Shown in pieces: positions 43,199-56,000 of a DNA stretch of 64,000 bases. The position numbers were made by a program, and so were the translations under genes. The stretch covers positions 36,304 to 100,303 of the forward strand of contig BDSL01000182.1 of the NCBI GenBank assembly GCA_003116995.1, in the 5' to 3' direction. The notes beneath the pieces are model-generated. The model saw only the letters and a program-made list of their open reading frames with translations. It made no database searches and was not told the origin of the DNA. Within the stretch, counting starts at the first letter, position 1, and every line of letters starts with the position of its first letter. Source of the stretch: Yamagishiella unicocca (Eukaryota; Chlorophyta; Chlorophyceae; Chlamydomonadales; Volvocaceae).

Positions 43199-44166
43199 CT
43201 ATGACGCTATGCACACCGTGGCGGCACCGCTGCTGCAGCTGCAGCCCCAGCAGGAGCAATACCAGCAGCAGTCACAGACACGGGGTACCGACCGCGCCGC
43301 CAGGTGCGGGACTTGCCCACAGACACGGCCGCTGAGCGCCCCATGCGGCCCCACGCTGCCTGGCGGCGTCGCAAAGGGGAACTGTCCGTACGGCGTCTGC
43401 GGCGGCGCCGACGGGCTGGCCTCCGCCGTTGCCGCCACCACCCCGCCGCCGCTGCCGGGTGCCGCCAGGATGCACGCGTCCGTGCCGTCGGCGCCTGCAG
43501 GCCCCCTGGAGCTCCAGTCCCGCTGCTGCGGCCAGTAGCGAGGACCCCGCACCGCCAGTCGCACCGTCTGATGCGGCTCGGGAAGCAGAGACGGCGCCAC
43601 GCGCTCGTACGTCAGCAGCTGCTGCTCCAGGGATGGCTGCTGCCGGTATTGGTGAGGGGCCCCCGCCGGCGGCCCTGACGTACGAGCACCGGGCATTTCC
43701 ATCGGTGAATCGAATGTTGCTGCGCCGCCGACGGCGCAAGCGAAGCCGCCGCCCCCCGCCGGCGCGGCGCCGCCGGGGTCGTCGCCGCCGCTGCGGTGTT
43801 GGTGGCGGCGCCGTCGGCCACGGCTGGCGCCGTCGTGCTGCAGGCGGAGCCGGGCGTCTTGGCCGCCGCGCTGCCGATGACGGTGTTGGTGGCCAGCGGA
43901 GCCCCCAAGGGGGCCGAGGGGGCCCGCATGATGGGCACCGGCCCAGGCGAGTCCCCCTCCAGATGCAACGCCTCCAGCATGGGAGGCGAGCCGGAGGAGC
44001 CGCTGCCGGTGGCGGCAGCAGCGACGGCAGCGGCGGGCCAGGCAGGCGGTCTCAGGGCCAGCCGCGGGCCGTTCCGTTGGGTCAGTGGTGCGGCATGGCT
44101 AATGGCACGGGGCGTGGGCGGTGCCGGAATCCTTGGGCTGGGAAAATCGTCGCTGGGACAGGCCAT
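43199..44166 (-). CDS. Possible minus-strand protein gene, second copy
   Basis: Same sequence as 1204-2171, with component frames 43612-44166 and 43199-43702. The two copies do not differ here, so substitution patterns give no help in deciding whether it is coding. Confidence 0.28.
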
Positions 44167-44614
44167 GATAGGGCCAAACGAGACGCAGGCGTGCCCTCAA
44201 GTACCAACAGGGCCTCAGGCGCCGCTGGATCAGGGCAGTTTGAGCTAACGTTCAGGGATGGAGTCTGAGCTCATGCGTAAATGTCGTGGTGCCGGGAAGT
44301 CATGGGGGCAATGCGGAGTGCTAGTGGCAGGCAAGTTGCAAACCAGACGCTCCTCCGTTGAGACTCCCAACAGCAGGTTTGGGAGAGAGTACGGCGCCCA
44401 CGTGATGCATGAGGTCAACGATGCTTCAGGTTGAATTGCGTAGGCGGAATGGACAGTCCTTCTTGCAATGTTTTCGATATGGTAATACCCGGTAATGCCT
44501 TTCATTGCCGAGCGAGTTGAGAGCCACCCTGCTCATAAGACGAAAGATCGCCATTTCCCTTACAGCTTTCGGTGTTATCTGACTGCTAGGTTGACGAAGG
44601 TTGCATACAACGTA

Positions 44615-44795
44615 TCATGTCTACACCTCTCAGCTTCCGGGCGCCGCTGTTTGTGCTCTTGACCCTCGTTCGGGTTTTCGGTGGTCTCGCCTGGATAGGT
44701 TTTTTGCTCCTGTGCCTCCGTCAGTGCCCGGCGATGTGTCCGATAGCGCTACCTTCGGGGTCTGGAGCCCACTGTAACATGTGGTTATTATTGTT
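44615..44795 (+). mobile_element. Family E retroelement 3'-end fragment, second copy
   Basis: Duplicate of 2620-2800 within segmental duplication copy 2. Confidence 0.6.
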
Positions 44796-44814
44796 GACTT
44801 AGAGACGACGGAGC

Positions 44815-45555
44815 GTAGCGATCGGAGACTCCAAGGCTGGTTCTGTGCGACTGTCGTACAACTGTAATCGAGTGGCGAGTTTAATTCCCTTCAGCTCTCT
44901 TGTTTCAGGCATTCTGCCTTTCACTCTGATTGAGCTTCAGCTTTTAGCTGTTGTTACCCGCCCACCTCCCCTCCTGGAGCTTGTTTACAACCTCTCCCTC
45001 CTGCATCCTGCCCTACAGAAGCCTCCACGTTCGGCTCAACTGGCGGCGGGCCGGCTACGGGTTCCGGCTGAGACCGGTCTCGGACGGTAGCCACGTGATG
45101 GGGGCCTTGGGAGGCCGGGGGTCGGGGTTGGGGAGGCTTTGGGGCTTTTGTTGACCGGGCGATCGGGATCTGAGTGCCGGTCGTAGTTTGGCCCGTCACG
45201 GGTTTCGTCGGGTCGTTCCGGGGATGGTGCGCCCGTCGGGTGTGTGAGTGCCCAGTGCGGGTTTAGCGAGCTGCGCTTCCGTGTTGTGGGCGTCTTTGGG
45301 CCACGCGTGTGCGGGGTCGCTTTGGCGGCGGGTTTGGCCGTGTGCGTGTGTGTTTGGCAGGTCGCGCCGCGTGTGGGTTCGGCTGCGCGGTTGTCCGTGT
45401 GTGGCTGGTGGCCTCTGCCGCGCAGCCGGTTTTGCCGCCGTTCGTTTCGCTGTTGCTCTCTCTCTGCAGTGTAAGGGCCCTTGGCAGTCGTTCCCCGTTC
45501 CTCTCGCTTCCAGCCTTCAGCACCAAAAACCGCCATCCTCAGCATCGAGCCACGA
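44815..45555 (+). repeat. Family G dispersed repeat, second copy
   Basis: Same as 2820-3560, carried by the segmental duplication. Confidence 0.5.
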
Positions 45556-45780
45556 GATTACAGGTTAAGGGAGACAGGAGCACAGAACTTTTTATGTGTT
45601 TTGGTCCCGCGACTGATGAGGGGTCTCATTAGGCCCCTGCCGGAGGGTGCTTCTCTGTGTTTTCCTCTTTTCCCTCCTCAGTGGGTCTTACCTGGGATCT
45701 CAGGTGGAAGGTTATTGTTCGGCTTGCAGTGACGTTCTGCTGTTCGCTCTGGGACGGAGGTTTGCTTTGGCTGCAGTTGG

Positions 45781-46829
45781 TTGTTGTAATCGTTACAGTG
45801 GGCTCCAGACCTTAAAAGGTAGAGCCATCGGGCGCATCGCCTGACACTGAAAAAGACAAGGAAAGCAGAGAAAACCAACGGTTCCGAAAGACAAACCACC
45901 CAGAGCCTCACAACCGAGAGCCCAGAGGAAACAGCAAGCACCAATACACAGGGGGAGGTTGCGCTGATGGCTCCCCTGCACATGGCCACATGCATCCCAA
46001 GCAGACCCCCGAATGGAGAGACAGCAGCACGCCTCGGCAACACAATCGGATAACTCCCCCCCCAAGATCCCGAAAACGTCCCACACCCGAAACGGGCCGA
46101 TGCCCATAGCGAGACGGGAAGAAACAATGGTACGTAATACCATCAACCAGTTGAGGTCAACACCAACAGCAGTCTCTAGAAAAAGGCAGACCGGCAACAC
46201 GCCCGAATGGCTGAGCCGTGGCGCAACCTTCGCCTGCAATACGGAAACCACTTCAGTATGCAACGCCAGGTAGCTTTGCAGGACTTGCGTAGGCTGCGTA
46301 CTGGCACCGGCTGCGGCATGCGCGAGAGACACCAGAGCCGACGAAGCTGTGTCGGCGAAAGCTACCAGAGTCCAGAGAAATGCTGAAAGAAGACCACAAA
46401 GTAGGATACAGCCCTGCAGGACTGATCAGGTAGAGCGACGACCGAAGCCGCCGCTGAGAGGCCATCATTGGCGAAGTTGATACTTCGCAACGAAGGGCGT
46501 GGGTGACCACCAGGCTAGCTGGACAGCCACAGGATACTCAGCGCAGGCACTCTGCAAAGCCACCGTGACGAGCCAGTATGGCCGCGGCGAGCGAAGGTGT
46601 GAACCAGATTGCTGCGAGCTGGATGGGATCCGACCGGTGCCGAAAGTTCCCGGGCGATGCGGGAGCTCCTCCTCCACGTACCAGACGACACCGCCATTCC
46701 ATCCTCCTGAACTCCCATCTAGACGACCGGCAACAGCAAGCAGCTCCCATCTGGCCCCATGCACCGACGCTCGCGCGCCCCCTAAGGGGTCACGTGGTGC
46801 GAGTTTCCGCAGTATGAGTATATAAGACG
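45781..46829 (-). mobile_element. Family E retroelement, 1049 bp, only in copy 2
   Basis: Flanked by AGTTGG on both sides (45775-45780 and 46830-46835). The empty site is 3780-3785 in copy 1. Read on the minus strand it starts CGTCTTATATACTCATACTG and ends GGTCTGGAGCCCACTGTAAC, then GATTACAACAA. Minus ORFs of 127 and 179 aa (46465-46848, 45793-46332) have no recognised domain. Only the last 90 bp or so match the element at 3923-4576, so this may be a non-autonomous element sharing a LINE 3' end, or a longer 5' truncation class. Confidence 0.85.
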
Positions 46830-46976
46830 AGTTGGTGTATTGGGCCATATGGGCTACTGTCCCCTGGGTGGTTGTTGCCGCTGTTCGATCGGAGCCGCTC
46901 TTGGTGGTATCGCGGTCGTATCTCGGTCTTTTTTCGCCTTGTGTATCTGGGACCCAGCGTAAGGGTTGCTGCTACT

Positions 46977-47630
46977 GTTGTAACGGTTACAGTGGGTTCC
47001 AGACCAAGAGGTAGAACCATCGGGCGCATCGCCTGACACTGAACAAGACGGAGGAAACAAAGACCGACATGCACCGAAACAAAGGCAAACCACCAGAACA
47101 CCAGGTTGACAGGCCGTAGGCATACAGAGCAACAGCCAGCACCCCAGGGGGAATTTGCACTAGAGGCTCCCCTATCAGGAACTGGCCACCAACCAACCTA
47201 ACAGCCCAGCACCCGACGAACCAGTGAAGCGCCGCAACGATGCAAACATCGGAACCCGCCACCTCTCATCCCATAAGGCACGGACCCCTAGCAGGGCTCA
47301 ACACGCCTATATAACCAGAAAGTATGAAGCAAGGGAAACCCCGCTCCCCAAGACAACCCGAGCCGATCAGGAATCCACCAGTACCTCAGCCGGTCCCCCG
47401 CACACAAGGCGATTGGCGACAACCCGCAAGAAAGGATGCCGAGGCCCCACTGCATCCCAGCCTTTCTGGGGAAGCCCCAGCGCAGCAAAGCCCCTCAAAA
47501 GGGCCCACAACTCCACCACCCCACGGCGAACGGCGCGATCCAGAAGACCACTACCCGGATGAAGAGGGGGACCACCAGCCTCCGCCCTTTTCAAGGCCGC
47601 GGCCATAAAACGGCGCCCCACCTCCAATAA
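46977..47630 (-). mobile_element. Family E retroelement, second copy
   Basis: Same insertion as 3923-4576, carried by the segmental duplication, so it predates that duplication. Confidence 0.7.
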
Positions 47631-48284
47631 TACTAATACTGTTGTTCCGCAAACAGTGCACCGATTGATCTTGGTTGGGCCTTAAAGCTGCCGGTGTCGG
47701 GCGGCAACTCCATGTTGCTGATGGAAGCTGTCTTCGTACTTAAGATGCTAACCAGACTCTCAGTGGTTCAGGGAAGCGAACCGCGTTCCCACTAACGCCC
47801 AGTCCCCCAGGGTATCACGATATACGCAGTCAGACGTTCATAGTTACTTTGGGAGGATGCAGCATGCATCTCCAAACGTGTATCCCAAACTAACGTTTTC
47901 CTAATTGGCTTCCCTAGTCAGTGCCGACCCACGTTTTTTCATCACATACCCATTCGTAAGGTCTGAGCGGCGGCAGCTGTGTCTGAAATATGCTCTTCAC
48001 GTCCTGCTGGGGTTTCTGTAGGACAAGTAACGCAACCAATGGGACCGGCCTGCTGCCGCAGCAGTTCAGCCTTTCCCGTCGAACTGCTCTGCCTTCCTCT
48101 TCCCAACCCCCACCCCCCCATTTTTAAATCCGACTTGCGCCGAGCTCATTCCTCAGTCGCCGGCTGTGCACACACCGGCGCCAGTGACGGCCAGGCCCCC
48201 AGCTTCACGGTACCGCCACCACCACCACCGGACCTCCGGTGCGTCCTTTGCCTTGTTCAGCGGTCGGCGTACATACGTTCTACC

Positions 48285-48374
48285 TGATGGCCATACCTCA
48301 CGGTCTGGGGCCCACTGTAATAATGTTCCTACTACTACTACGACTACTACGACTGCTGGTATCACCGCCGGGCC
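48285..48374 (+). mobile_element. Family E 3' end, second copy
   Basis: Same as 5231-5320. Confidence 0.55.
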
Positions 48375-49127
48375 AGCAGGCAGGCAGGGCTCGACGTACG
48401 GTGGCGCAAGCACACAAACCGGCAACTGCCCAGGCCGGTGCACGCATAATTAAACGGAATTACGTAACGCGCAGACATGCACCAAGTATACATTCCACAA
48501 TGCCGGCGGGACCGTCCATTTGTGGGGCCACACTCGACCACCAATGCTGGTGATGCGCGTGGTCAATAGCAATCGTGCCATTGTGCCCACGACCTCTTCC
48601 CCCATGACGACAGGACCACCAGCGCCCGTGCAGCCGTCTTGGCACCCGAATTGCCGGCTCCAGTCGCAAAGATACCGCGCGCAACACGCAGCACCTGTCC
48701 GTGCTGACACATACACATACACGTACCCCGACTCTCTACACCTGACGTGCCGAAATAACAATTTTCTACGCTACGGAGTTCGCGGCTTAGCGCTACTCAA
48801 AACACGTACCCGCCGACTCCCGTCCCGTGCGCCAGCCATCACCTACCGAGGCAGCAGAGCCTCGAGCGAGGCATCGGCTCGTGGTGCCTCGCATCGCCTT
48901 GGCCCGCATCGGGTGAATCCTCGGTGAGGCTGAACAGCTGATCGTCCAGCTCGGGGCGTCGCCGCCATCCCTCCAAGCCCCGAGCAGACCATCCACACGG
49001 TTAGGAACGGGCCAAGCGATTAGTCTGGTGCCGTCTCGTATCTCCCGTATCGGAGCCGACCAGGGCAACGGCCCCGACACTGTAGAACACTTCATCATTT
49101 GAAGAGGAGGTGCGGCCACCGGCGGGT

Positions 49128-49283
49128 GCGGAGTGAGCAGCAGGTGGTGCGGTGGTGGGGAGCGGGTGGGGGGAAGCCACCAGCAGGTGGTGTGGTGCTG
49201 GGGAACAGGTGGTGTGGTGGTGGGGAGCAGGTGGGGGGAAGGAGTGGTGGGGCGGGTGGGGGGAAGCCGCCAGCAGCGAGTAC
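49128..49283 (+). repeat. G-rich minisatellite, second copy
   Basis: Identical to 6070-6225. Confidence 0.75.
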
Positions 49284-49763
49284 AGCCGTGGCGGTTGTAA
49301 TTTCTTCATTCGGCAGCAGCGAACTGTAGGAGGAGAGGGGCGCCATCCAGGTCCTCGTGATGCCCCCTCGCTCCGTCCTGAAGCCAAGTGACGACCTCTG
49401 CAGATAGTTCGGTACGGCCGCCAGACAGCTCCGTCCTGGGTGACGGGCGTAACGTAGTGGGCGGTTGACTAGAGCAGCAGCCTACGCGCGCCGTGAACGC
49501 GTGCCGGCTGCCGTACATATACGCCGCACGCACGTGGGCGGCACGCGCCTGCCGTACGTGCAGCCGGCCGCGGCGATGGCGGGCAGTTACTGGAGGTGAT
49601 GGTGGAGGCGATGGTGGAGGTCCAGCGGCATGTCGGCTGTCAAATAGCGACGGAGGGGGATACAGGATGGCGGTGGTGACTACGACGTTGGTTAGCGGGC
49701 GGGCGGCGGCGGCAGCTGGTTGCCGCCGCCAGATAGACCGGCGGTGTGGAGCTCTCTTGGAAC

Positions 49764-51200
49764 GTACGGCTACCTGCGACACGCACGCCGGATGCGCTCC
49801 CAAGTTCGGCGCGCAGTACTCGTACGTAGGAGATGACGTAGGGCGGGCTCGGGCGATGCAGGGCGGGCGCGGGGCAGGGGTGCAAAACAAGCAACCCCCC
49901 CCGGGGGAAGGGGGGTGGAGGAGGTGGGTGCATGTAGCAGCAGTAGTTAGTGGCGGTTCATCTTAGCGACGGTGGTCGCATATAGGCGCGAGGGTCGGGC
50001 GACAAATGTAAAGCAGGGTATGCAGCAGGTATGTAAAGCAGGGTATACAGGTGACGACAGCAGTGGTAGGTTCTACGTGGCTAGGGTCGGAGGGGCCGGG
50101 ACAACGGGCGAGGCAAGGCATCCGCTGCACCAAAGGCTGGATTACCAAGGCTGTGAGGAAGCAGGCTGCTGAAGACAACCGGCTGCAAACATATGGCTGG
50201 CGGGCTGGACGTACGCTGAAGGGCTGGCTGAGCGGTGCAGCAGACACCTTGCCCCACCCGATCCTCCACGACACCCGCGCGAGGTGCGAGCGAGTCAGAG
50301 CGCGCGCTGTAACCATGCAAGGTAGCGAGCAGCAACAGGCGGTATCCTACTATTTGTGGCACCCAAAACCGCCCTGGCGACGGGCTGCTGCTGCCCAATA
50401 AGCGTAGGTGCCCGGACCCGCCCTTGCCGCTGGACTGCATACCCGTACCCTGCCCTCACTCACCTACCTGCTGAAACTGATCACTAGGATGCCAGGGAGA
50501 CCAGGACGGCTGCTGGCGACACTTGAGAGTGCGCCGCTGCCGTACACCACATGGAGTCCTACGGGAGGAAGGGGGAACACGGCGGGGCAGGGGAGGGGAG
50601 CGAAAGAACGACTCAGCACCCGAAATACCTGCAGAGAGGAAATGCGACGCGATGTGTCCCGTACGAAACACACGAAACAACTCACAGTGGCAGGACCAGC
50701 CGAAGATGGAACGAACGGGCGGCGCCGGGCTGGGCAGCTCGGGCGACGGTGGCTTAGGCGAGGGTGGCGCCAGGTTGGGCGGCTCGGGCGACGGCAGCTT
50801 AGGCGAGGGCGGCGCCGAGCTGGGCGGCTCGGGCGACGGCGGCAGCGGCGAAGGTGGCGCCGGGCTGGGCGGCTCGGGCGACGGCGGCGCAAGCGAGGGC
50901 GGCGCCGGGCTGGGCGGCTCGGGCGACGTCGGCTGCGGCGAGGGCGACGCCGGGCTTTGCGGCTCGGGCGACGTCGGCTGCGGCGAGGGCGACGCCGGGC
51001 TGGGCGGCGCCGGGCTGGGCGGCTCGGGCGACGGCGGCGCAAGCGAGGGCGGCGCCGGGCTGGACGGCTCGGGCGACGTCGGCTGCGGCGAGGGCGACGC
51101 CTGGCTGGGCGGCGCCTGGCTGGGCGGCTCAGGCGACGGCGGCGCAGGCGAGGGCGGCACCGGGCTGGGCGGCTCGGGCGACGGCGGCTGAGGCTCGGTC
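49764..51200 (-). repeat. Macrosatellite unit 1, copy 2
   Basis: Same class as 6706-8142. Minus Pro-rich ORF 50456-51370. Confidence 0.9.
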
Positions 51201-52532
51201 GTACGGTTACCTGCGACACGCACGCCGGATGCGCTCCCAAGTTCGGCGCGCAGTACTCGTACGTAGGAGATGACGTAGGGCGGGCTCGGGCGATGCAGGG
51301 CGGGCGCGGGGCAGGGGTGCAAAACAAGCAACCCCCCCCGGGGGAAGGGGGGTGGAGGAGGTGGGTGCATGTAGCAGCAGTAGTTAGTGGCGGTTCATCT
51401 TAGCGACGGTGGTCGCATATAGGCGCGAGGGTCGGGCGACAAATGTAAAGCAGGGTATGCAGCAGGTATGTAAAGCAGGGTATACAGGTGACGACAGCAG
51501 TGGTAGGTTCTACGTGGCTAGGGTCGGAGGGGCCGGGACAACGGGCGAGGCAAGGCATCCGCTGCACCAAAGGCTGGATTACCAAGGCTGTGAGGAAGCA
51601 GGCTGCTGAAGACAACCGGCTGCAAACATATGGCTGGCGGGCTGGACGTACGCTGAAGGGCTGGCTGAGCGGTGCAGCAGACACCTTGCCCCACCCGATC
51701 CTCCACGACACCCGCGCGAGGTGCGAGCGAGTCAGAGCGCGCGCTGTAACCATGCAAGGTAGCGAGCAGCAACAGGCGGTATCCTACTATTTGTGGCACC
51801 CAAAACCGCCCTGGCGACGGGCTGCTGCTGCCCAATAAGCGTAGGTGCCCGGACCCGCCCTTGCCGCTGGACTGCATACCCGTACCCTGCCCTCACTCAC
51901 CTACCTGCTGAAACTGATCACTAGGATGCCAGGGAGACCAGGACGGCTGCTGGCGACACTTGAGAGTGCGCCGCTGCCGTACACCACATGGAGTCCTACG
52001 GGAGGAAGGGGGAACACGGCGGGGCAGGGGAGGGGAGCGAAAGAACGACTCAGCACCCGAAATACCTGCAGAGAGGAAATGCGACGCGATGTGTCCCGTA
52101 CGAAACACACGAAACAACTCACAGTGGCAGGACCAGCCGAAGATGGAACGAACGGGCGGCGCCGGGCTGGGCAGCTCGGGCGACGGTGGCTTAGGCGAGG
52201 GTGGCGCCAGGTTGGGCGGCTCGGGCGACGGCAGCTTAGGCGAGGGCGGCGCCGAGCTGGGCGGCTCGGGCGACGGCGGCAGCGGCGAAGGTGGCGCCGG
52301 GCTGGGCGGCTCGGGCGACGGCGGCGCAAGCGAGGGCGGCGCCGGGCTGGGCGGCTCGGGCGACGTCGGCTGCGGCGAGGGCGACGCCTGGCTGGGCGGC
52401 GCCTGGCTGGGCGGCTCAGGCGACGGCGGTGCAAGCGACGGCGGCGGCGGGCTTGGAGGCTCGGGCGACGGCGGCGCAAGCGAGGGCGGTGCCGGGCTGG
52501 GCGGCTCGGGCGACGGCGGCTGAGGCTCGGTC
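51201..52532 (-). repeat. Macrosatellite unit 2, copy 2
   Basis: 1332-bp class with the GTAAAG variant, corresponding best to unit 5 of copy 1. Minus ORF 51893-52702. Confidence 0.9.
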
Positions 52533-54254
52533 GTACGGTTACCTGCGACACGCACGCCGGATGCGCTCCCAAGTTCGGCGCGCAGTACTCGTACGTAGGA
52601 GATGACGTAGGGCGGGCTCGGGCGATGCAGGGCGGGCGCGGGGCAGGGGTGCAAAACAAGCAACCCCCCCCGGGGGAAGGGGGGTGGAGGAGGTGGGTGC
52701 ATGTAGCAGCAGTAGTTAGTGGCGGTTCATCTTAGCGACGGTGGTCGCATATAGGCGCGAGGGTCGGGCGACAAATGTAAAGCAGGGTATGCAGCAGGTA
52801 TGTAAAGCAGGGTATACAGGTGACGACAGCAGTGGTAGGTTCTACGTGGCTAGGGTCGGAGGGGCCGGGACAACGGGCGAGGCAAGGCATCCGCTGCACC
52901 AAAGGCTGGATTACCAAGGCTGTGAGGAAGCAGGCTGCTGAAGACAACCGGCTGCAAACATATGGCTGGCGGGCTGGACGTACGCTGAAGGGCTGGCTGA
53001 GCGGTGCAGCAGACACCTTGCCCCACCCGATCCTCCACGACACCCGCGCGAGGTGCGAGCGAGTCAGAGCGCGCGCTGTAACCATGCAAGGTAGCGAGCA
53101 GCAACAGGCGGTATCCTACTATTTGTGGCACCCAAAACCGCCCTGGCGACGGGCTGCTGCTGCCCAATAAGCGTAGGTGCCCGGACCCGCCCTTGCCGCT
53201 GGACTGCATACCCGTACCCTGCCCTCACTCACCTACCTGCTGAAACTGATCATTAGGATGCCAGGGAGACCAGGACGGCTGCTGGCGACACTTGAGAGTG
53301 CGCCGCTGCCGTACACCACATGGAGTCCTACGGGAGGAAGGGGGAACACGGCGGGGCAGGGGAGGGGAGCGAAAGAACGACTCAGCACCCGAAATACCTG
53401 CAGAGAGGAAATGCGACGCGATGTGTCCCGTACGAAACACACGAAACAACTCACAGTGGCAGGACCAGCCGAAGATGGAACGAACGGGCGGCGCCGGGCT
53501 GGGCAGCTCGGGCGACGGTGGCTTAGGCGAGGGTGGCGCCAGGTTGGGCGGCTCGGGCGACGGCAGCTTAGGCGAGGGCGGCGCCGAGCTGGGCGGCTCG
53601 GGCGACGGCGGCAGCGGCGAAGGTGGCGCCGGGCTGGGCGGCTCGGGCGACGGCGGCGCAAGCGAGGGCGGCGCCGGGCTGGGCGGCTCGGGCGACGTCG
53701 GCTGCGGCGAGGGCGACGCCGGGCTTTGCGGCTCGGGCGACGTCGGCTGCGGCGAGGGCGACGCCGGGCTGGGCGGCGCCGGGCTGGGCGGCTCGGGCGA
53801 CGGCGGCGCAAGCGAGGGCGGCGCCGGGCTGGGCGGCTCGGGCGACGGCGGCGCAAGCGAGGGCGGCGCCGGGCTGGACGGCTCGGGCGACGTCGGCTGC
53901 GGCGAGGGCGACGCCTGGCTGGGCGGCGCCTGGCTGGGCGGCTCAGGCGACGGCGGCGCAGGCGAGGGCGGCACCGGGCTGGGCGGCTCAGGCGACGGCG
54001 GTGCAAGCGACGGCGGCGGCGGGCTGGGCGGCTCGGGCGACGGCGGCGCAAGCGAGGGCGGCGCCGGGCTGGGCGGCTCGGGCGACGTCGGCTGCGGCGA
54101 GGGCGACGCCTGGCTGGGCGGCGCCTGGCTGGGCGGCTCAGGCGACGGCGGTGCAAGCGACGGCGGCGGCGGGCTTGGAGGCTCGGGCGACGGCGGCGCA
54201 AGCGAGGGCGGTGCCGGGCTGGGCGGCTCGGGCGACGGCGGCTGAGGCTCGGTC
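52533..54254 (-). repeat. Macrosatellite unit 3, copy 2
   Basis: 1722-bp class with the GATCATTAGG variant, corresponding to unit 6 of copy 1. Confidence 0.9.
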
Positions 54255-54466
54255 GTACGGTTACCTGCGACACGCACGCCGGATGCGCTCCCAAGTTCGG
54301 CGCGCAGTACTCGTACGTAGGAGATGACGTAGGGCGGGCTCGGGCGATGCAGGGCGGGCGCGGGGCAGGGGTGCACCCGCAGGCCCAGGCGTATCGCGGC
54401 GTGGTCGGACCATTTGGGAGGGAGCTCTGCGGCGGTGAGGAAGGGGGGTGGAGGAGGTGGGTGCAT
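53225..54466 (-). CDS. Longest Pro-rich ORF of copy 2 array
   Basis: 413 residues, same as the ORF at 14510-15751, with the same reservations: no flanking domain, all frames open. Confidence 0.2.
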   Translation of the reverse strand: MHPPPPPPFLTAAELPPKWSDHAAIRLGLRVHPCPAPALHRPSPPYVISYVRVLRAELGSASGVRVAGNRTTEPQPPSPEPPSPAPPSLAPPSPEPPSPPPPSLAPPSPEPPSQAPPSQASPSPQPTSPEPPSPAPPSLAPPSPEPPSPPPPSLAPPSPEPPSPVPPSPAPPSPEPPSQAPPSQASPSPQPTSPEPSSPAPPSLAPPSPEPPSPAPPSLAPPSPEPPSPAPPSPASPSPQPTSPEPQSPASPSPQPTSPEPPSPAPPSLAPPSPEPPSPAPPSPLPPSPEPPSSAPPSPKLPSPEPPNLAPPSPKPPSPELPSPAPPVRSIFGWSCHCELFRVFRTGHIASHFLSAGISGAESFFRSPPLPRRVPPSSRRTPCGVRQRRTLKCRQQPSWSPWHPNDQFQQVGE

Positions 54467-55134
54467 GTAGCAGCAGTAGTTAGTGGCGGTTCATCTTAGC
54501 GACGGTGGTCGCATATAGGCGCGAGGGTCGGGCGACAAATGTAAAGCAGGGTATGCAGCAGGTATGTAAAGCAGGGTATACAGGTGACGACAGCAGTGGT
54601 AGGTTATACGTGGCTAGGGTCGGAGGGGCCGGAACAACGGGCGAGGCAAGGCATCCGCTGCCGTCGCGGCGACTTCGATGACTTGAATTCATGGAGGAAA
54701 TTCAGCCAGAGGCACGATTGCTGTCTAGAAGCGCGCGGCGGTGGCTATAAAGTACGGCGGCGGCATGCAGCCGCTTACTTGCTGCCCACGCAAGTAGCCA
54801 ACGTAGGTTCGTTCCCGAAGTGCTGAGCTCCCCTGGATCGTAGGTACCTGCGGGACACCGATAATGAGGATGACTAAGAAAATTAATATTTGATGACTGT
54901 GCAACCGAAGTTATTAACCGCCGGATACAAGCTCGCTCGCTCCCAAGCAACTGCGTGCGTATAATAATACTCTGCGCTGTTGGGATCCTGCCCCTCATCA
55001 TCAGGACCCGCACCTACGTACCTTACCCTGTAGATGCTCACCAGCAGATGGGCATGCCGCGGGTGGGCAGCCACGTATGACGGAACACGGCGGCGGCGAA
55101 GGTCACCCGCGCGCCCGCCCTTGCGGACACAGAT

Positions 55135-56000
55135 CGTCGCAATAGTCGTGGTCCCTCCGTGCGTCCGGGGTGCAGGTGCCGTACGGCGGGAGGCCTCGGG
55201 CGATGTAGGCGGGAGGGCGAAAACGGAGGATGGAGGTAGGGGCATGCAGCAGTAGTTAGCGGCAGTATTCCAGCCATCGTATGCATGTAGCGACATTGGT
55301 ACATCTATTGAGCCATGGGGAACGCTAAAACTAAAGCAGCAGGATATGCAAGTGACGGCAACGGTGGTTTCACGACAACGGTGGCTTGGAACCGATTGCG
55401 GGTACGCCGGGACGAAGGGCGGGGCAAGACCACCGCTGCACCGAAGGCTGGCTTACTGCTGCAAGGAAGCTAGCTGATGACGGCTGCTGCTGTACGGATG
55501 GCTGACAGGCTGAAGTAGTAGTGCTGGTTGGCTGGCGGCGGCTGCTGAAGTGCTGGCTGAACAGTGCAGCAGATATCTTGCCCCGCCCGATCGATCCACG
55601 GCACGCCCCCGCACGCGGTGCGAGCAAGTCATCAGAACGCATGCCACCGTATGTGTGTACGTGTCGAAGCCTTTGAAGCTGCGTATGGTGTGGCTATGCA
55701 TGACGACCTACCAGCCATGTTACGGCGATTGCCTTGCTCCGATACCTCAACTAACACAACCAACGCACCGATCCGGCAAGCACTGCAGAAACGCACCTTG
55801 CTCCCAATCAAAGGGACGGCGTAGGATACGTAGGGCTGGACGGTGCGTGCGACGGCGGCTTCGGGGCGGCAGATCTCGTCGGCGGAAAGCGGGCCTGGCA
55901 GCGGCTCGGTCGTCGGTAGTGATGTGGCCGTTATGTTAAGCTGCTGTGGATCCGCCGGCGGCGCTGGGCTGGGCAGAGGCGGGTGATGGCTGTAAAGTGG
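55135..56000. repeat. Diverged macrosatellite relative, second copy
   Basis: Identical to 16420-17285. Confidence 0.65.

Larger units (their letters stand above)
49764..54658. repeat. Macrosatellite array, copy 2, three full units plus a partial one
   Basis: Units start at 49764 (1437 bp), 51201 (1332 bp) and 52533 (1722 bp), followed by the partial unit 54255-54658 with the same replaced segment. By length and diagnostic variants these correspond to units 1, 5 and 6 of copy 1. Confidence 0.95.
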
